This document shows positions 25,650 to 33,187 of a stretch of DNA of 40,253 bases, in pieces. The notes beneath the pieces are model-generated. The model was not told where the DNA came from, ran no database searches, and was given only the letters and a program-made list of their open reading frames with translations. Source of the DNA: Oscillospiraceae bacterium (GTDB lineage: Bacteria; Bacillota; Clostridia; Oscillospirales; Oscillospiraceae). Position numbers and translations under genes: made by a program. The stretch covers positions 1-40,253 of the forward strand of contig JAFZDL010000007.1 in NCBI GenBank assembly GCA_017561205.1. The letters are read 5' to 3'. The stretch's first letter is position 1. The number at the start of each line of letters is the position of its first letter.

Positions 25650-25680
25650 AAAATGCGTGTTCGCAATGAACACGCATTTT
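25650..25680. terminator. Bidirectional terminator between mfd and DUF1934 gene
   Basis: A 13-bp stem (AAAATGCGTGTTC with GAACACGCATTTT) has A/T runs on both sides and serves two convergent operons. Confidence 0.88.
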
Positions 25681-26103
25681 TTATTTTGATTTGATATCCA
25701 GGTGGTAGTCGATGACGCCAGCAGCAGATTGCTCCACGCTGATATTATAGCTTAAGTCGATAGTTCCGCCATTTTCCGTGAGATTGGATTCCACTCGTGT
25801 GGCGCATACGGTGAGCATCAAAGCGCCAAACTCCATTCGATAAAGGGAATCCTGGCTTACACCTTCTTTGAACACCATCTGGGAGCTGAGCTTGCCGGTA
25901 CGGGTTAGGGTCACAGTATCGCCCTTCACAAAGAATGTGGTTTCCACGCCAGATAGGCCAGTCAGGTCACTTTCGGCATAGGTGATCTTCCAACCGCCGT
26001 CCGCATCTTCCAATATGCCCTCAGTCACCAGTTCAAGGTTCTCCGGTTCCTGATCCATATAGCTTTGCGTTCCCTTCACAGAAAGCATAACTTTTTTCTT
26101 CAT
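25681..26103 (-). CDS. DUF1934 beta-barrel protein
   Basis: The 140-residue protein fits DUF1934, a calycin-like beta-barrel family of unknown function: MKKKVMLSVKGTQSYMDQE, WKITYAESDLTGLSGVETTF, MEFGALMLTVCATRVE, GGTIDLSYNISVE. No signal peptide or membrane segment is seen. The ATG at 26103 is one base from the ddl stop and uses GGAGG inside the end of ddl, so it is the third gene of the murC-ddl operon. Longer versions of the frame overlap ddl and lack a ribosome binding site. Confidence 0.85.
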   Translation of the reverse strand: MKKKVMLSVKGTQSYMDQEPENLELVTEGILEDADGGWKITYAESDLTGLSGVETTFFVKGDTVTLTRTGKLSSQMVFKEGVSQDSLYRMEFGALMLTVCATRVESNLTENGGTIDLSYNISVEQSAAGVIDYHLDIKSK

Positions 26104-26104
26104 C

Positions 26105-27166
26105 TTATGCCTCCATTGCAAGCTGCAAAAGCCGGTCAATCAGTTCATTATAAGGAATACCGCTGGCTACAAACAGCTTAGGGTACATAGAAATGGAAGT
26201 GAATCCGGGAATGGTGTTGATCTCGTTAAACACTACCCGGTTATCGGCATAGGTGACGAAGAAGTCCACACGGCTCATACCACGGCAGCCAATGGCGGTA
26301 TAGACCCGCACAGCCTGCTCCCGAAGCTCCTCAGCAATTTCAGCAGGGATCCGGGCAGGGATATATGCCACAGAAGTATCGGACACATATTTGGCATCGT
26401 AGTCATAGAACTCAGCGCCGGAATCGATCTCACCAACCTCAGAGGCTGCAGGGGTTTCGTTACCCATCACGGCCACTTCCACTTCGTGACCGTCGATAAA
26501 TTCTTCCACCAGGATCTTTTCATCATAGATACCAGCGGACAGAAGTGCGTCCTTCAGTTCTTCGCGATTATTTGCCTTGGATACACCCACAGAAGATCCA
26601 GTTCCGGCAGGCTTTACAAACACAGGATAAGGGAACTTACTCTCCACCGCGTCCAAAATATCGTCCATACGGCCTTGCAGTTCGCTGTTTCGCACCAAAA
26701 GCCACTTAGCCTGGGTGATACCAGCATTGTCCGCTACCAGCTTGGTAAGAGTCTTATCCATCGCAACAGCAGAAGCAGAGATATGGGGACCCACGTAGGG
26801 AATGCCTGCAAGCTGCAGAAGGCCCTGGATCGCGCCATCCTCGCCGTTTTCGCCGTGAAGAACCGGGAATACCACATCGATCTGCTCCCGGACCACGCTG
26901 TCACCCTCAAAGCTCAGCAGCCCCTGACCCCGGACCGGGGAAATGGCTGCAGGGCGGTTGTTGGAGTGTTCCAACCACTGGCCGGTGGGCAGAAGAGAAT
27001 AATCTGTGCCACCATAGAGCAGCCAACTACCCTCCTTGGTAATACCCACAGGGAAGATATTATATTTTTCCGGGTCCATATTGTTCAGCACCGATTCAGC
27101 CGAGCGCAAGGACACCTCATGCTCGGGGCTGATGCCGCCAAACAGGACACAAACATTCAATTTCAT
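26105..27166 (-). CDS. ddl: D-alanine--D-alanine ligase
   Basis: The 353-residue ATP-grasp enzyme makes the D-Ala-D-Ala dipeptide for peptidoglycan. Visible motifs are FGGISPEHEVSLRSA at the N-terminus, HGENGEDGAIQG, the ATP-grasp loop PVFVKPAGTGSSVGVSK, the omega-loop FYDYDAKY, SRVDFFV and NEINTIPGFTSISMYP. The Tyr in the omega-loop is the D-Ala-D-Ala (vancomycin-sensitive) type, not the VanA D-Ala-D-Lac type. It lies 13 bases after murC in the same direction, GAGGGGATTTGA preceding the ATG. Confidence 0.96.
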   Translation of the reverse strand: MKLNVCVLFGGISPEHEVSLRSAESVLNNMDPEKYNIFPVGITKEGSWLLYGGTDYSLLPTGQWLEHSNNRPAAISPVRGQGLLSFEGDSVVREQIDVVFPVLHGENGEDGAIQGLLQLAGIPYVGPHISASAVAMDKTLTKLVADNAGITQAKWLLVRNSELQGRMDDILDAVESKFPYPVFVKPAGTGSSVGVSKANNREELKDALLSAGIYDEKILVEEFIDGHEVEVAVMGNETPAASEVGEIDSGAEFYDYDAKYVSDTSVAYIPARIPAEIAEELREQAVRVYTAIGCRGMSRVDFFVTYADNRVVFNEINTIPGFTSISMYPKLFVASGIPYNELIDRLLQLAMEA

Positions 27167-27179
27167 TCAAATCCCCTCG

Positions 27180-28541
27180 TTATTCTGATTTCAACAGTGC
27201 TTCACCGGCACGGAAAATATCACCGGCACCTACAGTCAGCACCACATCACCCTCACGGATATTCTCACGGAGGAATGCTGTAACCTCCGGCAAGGTCTCA
27301 CAATACTGGGAGCCGGGGATTTCTGCCTGCAGGTCCTTGGATGAGATACCAAAGCGGTTCTGCTCTCTGGCTGCATAGATTTCTGCCAGCACCACCAAAT
27401 CAGCCTTTTTCAGTTCCCGGACAAAATCCTTGAACAAGGCCTTGGTGCGGGTATAGGTATGGGGCTGGAACGCCACAACAAGGCGTTTATAATCCAAGGT
27501 ACGCACTGCCTCGATGGTAGTGCAAAGCTCATCGGGGTGATGGGCATAATCGTCATAAACATCCGCGCCGTTAAATTTTCCCTTAAACTGCATACGCCGC
27601 TCTGCACCGGTAAAGGTAGCGATACCTCTTGCTGCCGTTTCACCGGGAATGCCCAGCATCCAAGCCGCACCGATGGCTGCCAAAGCATTGAGGGCATTAT
27701 GCCGGCCGATCACCTGCAAATCTAAATGACAATAAAACGCACCGTCGCAAGTCACATCCATATGCCGCCAGTCGGAAATATGCTCTGCACGAATTCGGTT
27801 ATTTTCTTTCAAGCCGAAGCTAATATAGTCCATTCCCTTCAGTGCTTCCACTACATTGGGGTCATCACCGTTGGCAAGAACGCCATTGGTGGAAAGACCC
27901 GCAAAGGCCCGAAAAGACTTCTGTACATCGGCAAGGTCCTTGAAATAGTCCAGGTGGTCAGCTTCCACATTCAAAACAACAGCCAAAGTGGGACTGAAGT
28001 TTAAGAAGGAATCGCAATATTCGCAGCTCTCCAACACAATGGTATCACCCTTACCTACCCTGTGACCTGCGCGCAGCAGGGGCAGGTAGCCGCCGATCAT
28101 CACGGTGGGATCCCACTGGGCCTCCATGAGAATATGGGTCATCATAGAGGTTGTGGTGGTTTTACCATGGGTGCCGGAAATACAGATAGCGTTCTTATAG
28201 GCCCGCATGATCACACCCCAGGCCTGGGCCCGTTCAAAAACGGGGATACCGGCACTGCGGGCAGCAGCGATCTCCGGGTTATCATTATGGACAGCGGCGG
28301 TACGGATCACACAATCCGCGCCCTGGATATTCTCGCCCTGGTGACCGATGTGCACGATAATACCTTTGTCTGTCAGCTCTTGAGTGGACGCAGACAGACT
28401 CATATCCGAACCGGTCACGATCATACCCATTCCTTGAAGCACAAGACCCAGAGGGCGCATAGAAACGCCGCCAATACCAATGAGGTGAATATGACGACCC
28501 GGCTGGAGATAGCCACGCAGCTCTTCAATTCTGTTATTCAT
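27180..28541 (-). CDS. murC: UDP-N-acetylmuramate--L-alanine ligase
   Basis: The 453-residue Mur ligase adds L-Ala to UDP-MurNAc, the first step of the peptide stem. The Rossmann motif IGIGGVSMRPLG starts near residue 21, the P-loop CISGTHGKTTTTSMM near 120, VLNVEADHLDYF in the centre, and the C-terminal domain has DDYAHHPDEL and AFQPHTYTRT. The length is normal. GGGAGGGG lies seven bases before the ATG, and a good promoter lies 42-70 bases upstream, inside the end of the MFS gene. It heads the operon murC-ddl-DUF1934. Confidence 0.97.
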   Translation of the reverse strand: MNNRIEELRGYLQPGRHIHLIGIGGVSMRPLGLVLQGMGMIVTGSDMSLSASTQELTDKGIIVHIGHQGENIQGADCVIRTAAVHNDNPEIAAARSAGIPVFERAQAWGVIMRAYKNAICISGTHGKTTTTSMMTHILMEAQWDPTVMIGGYLPLLRAGHRVGKGDTIVLESCEYCDSFLNFSPTLAVVLNVEADHLDYFKDLADVQKSFRAFAGLSTNGVLANGDDPNVVEALKGMDYISFGLKENNRIRAEHISDWRHMDVTCDGAFYCHLDLQVIGRHNALNALAAIGAAWMLGIPGETAARGIATFTGAERRMQFKGKFNGADVYDDYAHHPDELCTTIEAVRTLDYKRLVVAFQPHTYTRTKALFKDFVRELKKADLVVLAEIYAAREQNRFGISSKDLQAEIPGSQYCETLPEVTAFLRENIREGDVVLTVGAGDIFRAGEALLKSE

Positions 28542-28582
28542 CGAGGTTCCCCTCCCGAAATAAATTCGCCTTTAACTTATAC

Positions 28583-28611
28583 AGTATATACTATTTTAGC
28601 CTTATTTACAA
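28583..28611 (-). promoter_or_regulatory. Promoter of murC-ddl-DUF1934
   Basis: Minus-strand -35 TTGTAA, 17-base spacer, -10 TATACT. The -35 abuts the 3' end of the MFS gene. Confidence 0.65.
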
Positions 28612-29765
28612 CTACTATTTTCCGACAGTCGGTAGAACCGTAGGTGCAGAAATAGCATCCACAAAGAAAATCCCAGGAGCACCAAAGGCATACTGCCAAT
28701 TCCTGCACAATCCGCAAAAAAGCCGAAAATCGGCGGCAAAAAGCATGTACCTGCATAGAAGCTGGCCATTTCCACACCGATAATAGCCTGGCTACGGGAC
28801 ATACCGTATTGGGTGGGAGTTGCATGGATAAGGCATGGGAAAATAGGCGCGCAGCCCACACCCATAACCATAAAGCCGATGATACACAGAATTTCTATCC
28901 GGAACAGTACCATCATCAAAAGACCTGTCAGCACCAGGCTCATACCCATATAGGCCATCTGCTTATCATTAAATTTCAGTGTAACAAAGCCGCTGAGCGC
29001 TCTGCCGGCAGTAATACCCAAGTAGAACATTGCCGCAAGGCTTGCTGCCCGTTCTTCGCTTATGCCTAAGTACAGTACCAGATAGCTGCTGGCCCAATGG
29101 CCGGCGATAGCCTCCACCGCGCCATAGCACAAAAAAATCAGCACCACTTCCCTAACACCGGGTAGTGTAAAAACCTGCCGAAAAGTCAAGTGCGTATGTT
29201 CCTCATTCTTCTCCCCAGCCACAGACTTCCATTTTGGAACACTCAGTAGCATAACAGCAGTCAGAGCCACTTGGAATATGGCAATGTACAGATAGCCTTT
29301 ATTCCAGCTTTGTCCGGCTGTCAGGACAACGCCCATCACATAGGGGCCGATTGCCGCGCCAACGCCCCACATACAGTGCAGCCAGCTCATATGGCGGCTG
29401 GCATAATGGTTGGCTACGTAATTATTAAGGCTGGCATCCACGCAGCCTGCGCCCAAACCGTAAGGCACAGCCCAAACGCACAGCAGCCAGAAATTCCAGC
29501 TGAACGCAAAACCAATCAGACCCAACGCTGTGAGCGCTACACTTATCGCTGTCACTTTGCCTGTACCAAAATGGCTCACCATTCGGTCGGTGAGCAAGCT
29601 GGATACCACAGTAAAGCCGGAAATCAGAAAAGATACCAACCCCATATAGGACACAGGAACCCCAAATTCCCCGGACATAATAGGCCAGGCAGAGCCTAAA
29701 AGTGCATCGGGAAGGCCCAGGCTAATAAACGCAAGATAGATTAAAAGCAGCAAAAAATGGATCAT
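28602..29765 (-). CDS. Major facilitator superfamily transporter
   Basis: The 387-residue membrane protein has about twelve hydrophobic segments in the usual 6+6 arrangement. The MFS-type loop between helices 2 and 3 reads LTDRMVSHFGTGKVTAI; GCVDASLNNYVANHYASRHM and the central loop rich in charged residues (about 185-205) are also visible. The overall look is of the sugar/fucose-permease-like part of the superfamily, but the substrate cannot be named. GGAGGATT lies just before the ATG, and it has its own promoter. The 3' end contains the -35 of the murC promoter, and no terminator separates the two genes. Confidence 0.88.
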   Translation of the reverse strand: MIHFLLLLIYLAFISLGLPDALLGSAWPIMSGEFGVPVSYMGLVSFLISGFTVVSSLLTDRMVSHFGTGKVTAISVALTALGLIGFAFSWNFWLLCVWAVPYGLGAGCVDASLNNYVANHYASRHMSWLHCMWGVGAAIGPYVMGVVLTAGQSWNKGYLYIAIFQVALTAVMLLSVPKWKSVAGEKNEEHTHLTFRQVFTLPGVREVVLIFLCYGAVEAIAGHWASSYLVLYLGISEERAASLAAMFYLGITAGRALSGFVTLKFNDKQMAYMGMSLVLTGLLMMVLFRIEILCIIGFMVMGVGCAPIFPCLIHATPTQYGMSRSQAIIGVEMASFYAGTCFLPPIFGFFADCAGIGSMPLVLLGFSLWMLFLHLRFYRLSENSSCK

Positions 29766-29792
29766 AAAAGAATCCTCCGTTCTTCTGCCCTA

Positions 29793-29821
29793 TTTATATC
29801 ATATTTCCCGCAAAAAGTAAA
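29793..29821 (-). promoter_or_regulatory. Promoter of the MFS gene
   Basis: Minus-strand -35 TTTACT, 17-base spacer, -10 TATAAA, about 28 bases before the ATG. The -35 overlaps the foot of the 29819-29847 hairpin. Confidence 0.6.
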
Positions 29822-29847
29822 CGCAGGTAAGGATTTCACCTGCGTTT
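29819..29847. terminator. Hairpin between tRNA-Gly and MFS gene
   Basis: AAACGCAGGT pairs with ACCTGCGTTT across nine bases. It is a second, weaker hairpin after the tRNA terminator and right upstream of the MFS promoter. Confidence 0.5.
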
Positions 29848-29864
29848 TGGGCTTCTTGCAAATA

Positions 29865-29899
29865 AAAACCTCTTTTGTCTTTGACAAAAGAGGTTTTTT
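29865..29899 (-). terminator. Terminator of tRNA-Gly
   Basis: A 15-bp stem (AAAACCTCTTTTGTC with its complement, three-base loop) lies two bases past the tRNA CCA end, with T residues on both sides. Confidence 0.85.
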
Positions 29900-29900
29900 C

Positions 29901-29976
29901 TGGAGCGGGTGACGAGGCTCGAACTCGCTACCTCCACCTTGGCAAGGTGGCGCTCTACCAGATGAGCTACACCCGC
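29901..29976 (-). tRNA. tRNA-Gly (anticodon GCC)
   Basis: The 76-base cloverleaf on the minus strand has acceptor GCGGGTG paired with CACCCGC, discriminator T and an encoded CCA. The D-arm begins GCTC; the anticodon stem-loop is CCACC-TTGCCAA-GGTGG with anticodon GCC; the T-loop is TTCGAGC. It reads GGC/GGT glycine codons. It has its own promoter and terminator. Confidence 0.96.
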
Positions 29977-29988
29977 GGAACAAGAGGT

Positions 29989-30016
29989 ATTATAGCAGAA
30001 ATTTCACAGAAGTCAA
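29989..30016 (-). promoter_or_regulatory. Promoter of tRNA-Gly
   Basis: Minus-strand -35 TTGACT, 16-base spacer, -10 TATAAT, 12 bases before the tRNA 5' end. Confidence 0.8.
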
Positions 30017-30053
30017 TACCCTTTTGGAAAATTTCTGCAACCACTTGAAAATA

Positions 30054-30917
30054 TTATAGGGAATCCTTGGAATAGTGGGAAAAGCCGTCTCCCAAAACCT
30101 GGTGAGCCTCCTGCATAATCACAAAGGCCGCAGGATCTACTTCCATCACAAGCCGTTTCAGGTCCGAAACCTGGTGGCGTTTCACCGCAGTGAGCACCAC
30201 CATCATCTCCTCCCGGGTATAGGAACCCTCGCCGCGGAGATAGGTTGCGCCCCGGTCCAACTGTTTCTCAATCTGCAGCGCTACTTCTTCGTGCTTTTTG
30301 GTAATGACCAAGGCCACCTTGGAATAGTCAAAATGGTACACCACTGCATCTACAATCCGACCGGAAACAAAAATGGCAATACCGCTGTATAGGGCAATGG
30401 AGAAATCCCTGAACACCACCGCTGCAATGATAATGACACAGGCATCAAAGCAAATGCTGATGGTACCAATAGGAACATTCTGATACTTCTGTTTCAGCAA
30501 GCGCACAGCAATATCCGAGCCGCCCGAGGATGCGCCGGACAGGAATGCCAGGCCCAGACCCAAACCGCAGACCGCGCCGCCGTAAAGAGCTGCGATCAGC
30601 GGATCCTCCGTCGCCACCGGCAAGAATGCAAACAGGTCGATGAACACAGAGCTAAGGCCCATACCGATCAGAGAGCCGATAAAGAATTTCTTACCGACCT
30701 TAAAGCCGCTGACAACGAACAGGGGCATATTCATAAGAGCAATGTAGATACCTACACTGCCAAAGCCCAACACCCGGTACAAAACCATCGCCAAACCGGA
30801 CAGACCGCCGGCGTTTAAATCATTGGGTATCAAGAACAAATTAAAACCGACAGCAAATACGGCACAACCAGCTACAAGCTCCAGCAGCTCAATCGCAGGC
30901 CGCAGTCTTTTATTCAT
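30054..30917 (-). CDS. YitT family membrane protein
   Basis: The 287-residue protein has five to six membrane segments in the first 175 residues, with the family motifs VGFNLFLIPNDLNAGGLSGLA and LSGASSGGSDI, and a soluble C-terminal DUF2179 domain (about 200-280: VALVITKKHEEVALQIEKQL, RGATYLRGEGSYTREEMMVV). Members are widespread in Firmicutes and their substrate is unknown. The ATG at 30917 uses AGGAGG at the end of the parC-like gene, 8 bases away, so it is the last gene of the topoisomerase operon. Confidence 0.9.
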   Translation of the reverse strand: MNKRLRPAIELLELVAGCAVFAVGFNLFLIPNDLNAGGLSGLAMVLYRVLGFGSVGIYIALMNMPLFVVSGFKVGKKFFIGSLIGMGLSSVFIDLFAFLPVATEDPLIAALYGGAVCGLGLGLAFLSGASSGGSDIAVRLLKQKYQNVPIGTISICFDACVIIIAAVVFRDFSIALYSGIAIFVSGRIVDAVVYHFDYSKVALVITKKHEEVALQIEKQLDRGATYLRGEGSYTREEMMVVLTAVKRHQVSDLKRLVMEVDPAAFVIMQEAHQVLGDGFSHYSKDSL

Positions 30918-30925
30918 AATTCCTC

Positions 30926-33175
30926 CTAAACATCAAAGCTGATTTGCTTTTCCTGGGAATCCTCTTCTTTGATAATAGCACCGGCTGTAGGAATGGTCTT
31001 ATTCCGGTAGCGGGAGGCATTGGTAATACCGCTCTCTTCCAGCGGCCGCACAGCAGAAAGCTGGGCTTTCTTCTTCAGACTCATCACCGCCACACCGATG
31101 GTATTTCGAGTAGTCTTGGGTGTGAGCTGGGCTGTGGAAACAATGGCCGCCCGGTTATCGGAAGAATAGAGAACCACCTGCCTGTCCTCGTCAATCACCA
31201 TCGCAGAAACCAGCGGGCTCTTATCAGAGAAAGCAGCAGTCAAGCGGCGGCGGTTTGTTTTGGTTTCGTAGGCAGACAGAGGCACTTTTGCGCCCTTGCC
31301 GTTTTCAAAGAAGAACAGGACAAAGCCTTTGTAATCACCGGGCAGCAAGACCTGCAGGACCGTTTCACCGGGATCCATACCCAATTTCTGGGGCAGGTAA
31401 TCACCAAGCTGAGAGGCCTTGCCGTCCTCAAAATCAGACAGACGGGTCTTATAGCACTGGCACAAACTGGTGAACACCAGCAGCTCCGCCTTATTAGAGG
31501 TTTCCCGGGAGAAGGACAGACTATCCCCTTCCTTGAATTTTTGTTCACCGGACATACGCAGGCTCTGTGGGGTGATCTTCTTCAGATAGCCTTCCTTGGA
31601 TACGAAAACAGTAACAGGATAGTCGGGGATCTGCTCGTCCTCATCATCCATCTGGATCTCAGCTGTTTCATAGATGATCTCTGTCTTTCTAGGCTTGCCG
31701 TACTTTTCGGATACCTGCTGCAGCTCCTTGATAATCACATTTTTCAGTTTCCGGTGGCTGTTCAGGGTATCCTGCAGGTCGGCGATCTCCTTTTCCAAGT
31801 CATCGATGGCCTTGGTCTGCTTGAGAATGTATTCCTTGTTGATATTACGCAGCTTGATTTCCGCCACATAATTGGCCTGGATCTCATCAATACCAAAGCC
31901 AATCATCAAATTGGGAACAACCTCGTTTTCCAGTTCGGTCTCCCGGATGATGCGGATAGCCTTGTCGATATCCAACAGGATCCGCTCCAAGCCCTTCAAC
32001 AGGTGGAGGCGGTCTTCCTTCTTTTGAATCTGGAAGAACAGACGGCGCTTGACGCAATCGGTACGCCAGGCAGTCCACTCCTCCAAAATCTCACCAATGC
32101 CCATCACACGGGGCATACCGGCAATGAGGATATTAAAGTTACAGGGGAAGCTATCCTGCAAGGGGGTCATACGGAAAAGCTTCTGCATCAGCTTTTCCGG
32201 CTCTACGCCACGCTTTAAGTCGATGGTCAGCTTCAAGCCGCCCAGGTCGGTCTCGTCACGCATATCGGCGATCTCTTTGATCTTACCTGCCTTGATCAGC
32301 TCCGCCACCTTATCCATAACAGCTTCACTGGTGGTGGAATATGGAATTTCCGTGATTTCGATCACATTGTCGCCCTTCACATAATTCCACTTGGCACGGA
32401 GCTTGAAGCTGCCACGGCCGGTGGAATAAATATCCCGGGTTGTGGTCTCGTCAAACAGTAGCTCTGCGCCGGTGGAGAAATCCGGGCCGGGCAGTGTGGA
32501 CAGGATATCATGGTCCGGATTGTTCATCAAAGCGATGGTGGTATCGCACACTTCTTTCAAATTGAAAGAACAGATGTTGCTGGCCATACCGACGGCAATA
32601 CCCTGGTTTGCAGACACCAGCACATTGGGGAATGTGGTGGGGAGCAGACTGGGCTCTTTCATGGTGGCATCGTAGTTATCCACCATATCCACGGTATCGG
32701 AGTCAATATCCCGGAACAACTCATTACAGAAGCTTTCCAGCTTGGCCTCGGTATAACGGGAGGCTGCGTAGGCCATATCCCGGGAATAAACCTTACCGAA
32801 GTTACCCTTAGAATCCACAAAGGGGTGTAGCAAGGTCTCGTTGCCACGGGCAAGACGGACCATGGTTTCATAAATGGCTGCATCACCGTGGGGATTTAAG
32901 CGCATAGTCTGGCCAACGATATTGGCGGACTTTGTTCTGCCGCCGTTCAGCAGGCCCATTTTGTACATAGTATAGAGCAATTTGCGGTGGGAAGGCTTAA
33001 AGCCGTCGATCTCCGGGATGGCCCGGGAGACAATAACCGACATGGCATAGGGCATATAGTTAATCTCCAGGGTCTCGGAAATTGCCTGCTCCGTGGTGGA
33101 ACCCACCAGGCCCATAATGTTATCGGTATTGATTTTTGCTTTGCTCTTTTCGGGTTCTTTCTTCTTTCGTGCCAT
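30926..33175 (-). CDS. parC: Type IIA topoisomerase subunit A (ParC/GyrA-like)
   Basis: The 749-residue cutting and rejoining subunit, probably of a topoisomerase IV-like enzyme. Its catalytic tyrosine is Y141 in AASRYTEAK. The quinolone-pocket region reads NPHGDAAIYETMVRLA: A99 where GyrA has Ser83 and E103 where it has Asp87. Further features are FPNVLVSANQGIAVGMASNI, the long coiled-coil arm (about 430-490) and a C-terminal beta-propeller-like part (about 500-735) with no clear GyrA-box, which favours ParC over GyrA. It starts 12 bases after the parE-like gene. Calling it parC is by partner and lack of GyrA-box, not by phylogeny. Confidence 0.88.
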   Translation of the reverse strand: MARKKKEPEKSKAKINTDNIMGLVGSTTEQAISETLEINYMPYAMSVIVSRAIPEIDGFKPSHRKLLYTMYKMGLLNGGRTKSANIVGQTMRLNPHGDAAIYETMVRLARGNETLLHPFVDSKGNFGKVYSRDMAYAASRYTEAKLESFCNELFRDIDSDTVDMVDNYDATMKEPSLLPTTFPNVLVSANQGIAVGMASNICSFNLKEVCDTTIALMNNPDHDILSTLPGPDFSTGAELLFDETTTRDIYSTGRGSFKLRAKWNYVKGDNVIEITEIPYSTTSEAVMDKVAELIKAGKIKEIADMRDETDLGGLKLTIDLKRGVEPEKLMQKLFRMTPLQDSFPCNFNILIAGMPRVMGIGEILEEWTAWRTDCVKRRLFFQIQKKEDRLHLLKGLERILLDIDKAIRIIRETELENEVVPNLMIGFGIDEIQANYVAEIKLRNINKEYILKQTKAIDDLEKEIADLQDTLNSHRKLKNVIIKELQQVSEKYGKPRKTEIIYETAEIQMDDEDEQIPDYPVTVFVSKEGYLKKITPQSLRMSGEQKFKEGDSLSFSRETSNKAELLVFTSLCQCYKTRLSDFEDGKASQLGDYLPQKLGMDPGETVLQVLLPGDYKGFVLFFFENGKGAKVPLSAYETKTNRRRLTAAFSDKSPLVSAMVIDEDRQVVLYSSDNRAAIVSTAQLTPKTTRNTIGVAVMSLKKKAQLSAVRPLEESGITNASRYRNKTIPTAGAIIKEEDSQEKQISFDV

Positions 33176-33187
33176 TGTTGCACTCCT

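Noticed and set aside
26105..27166. Ddl as a vancomycin-resistance type ligase
   Set aside because: The omega-loop has the Tyr-containing FYDYDAKY of ordinary D-Ala-D-Ala ligases, and no vanH/vanX partners are nearby.
30944..32218. 424-codon open frame on the plus strand opposite the parC-like gene
   Set aside because: It is antisense to a clear topoisomerase gene and has no start signals or recognisable domain.
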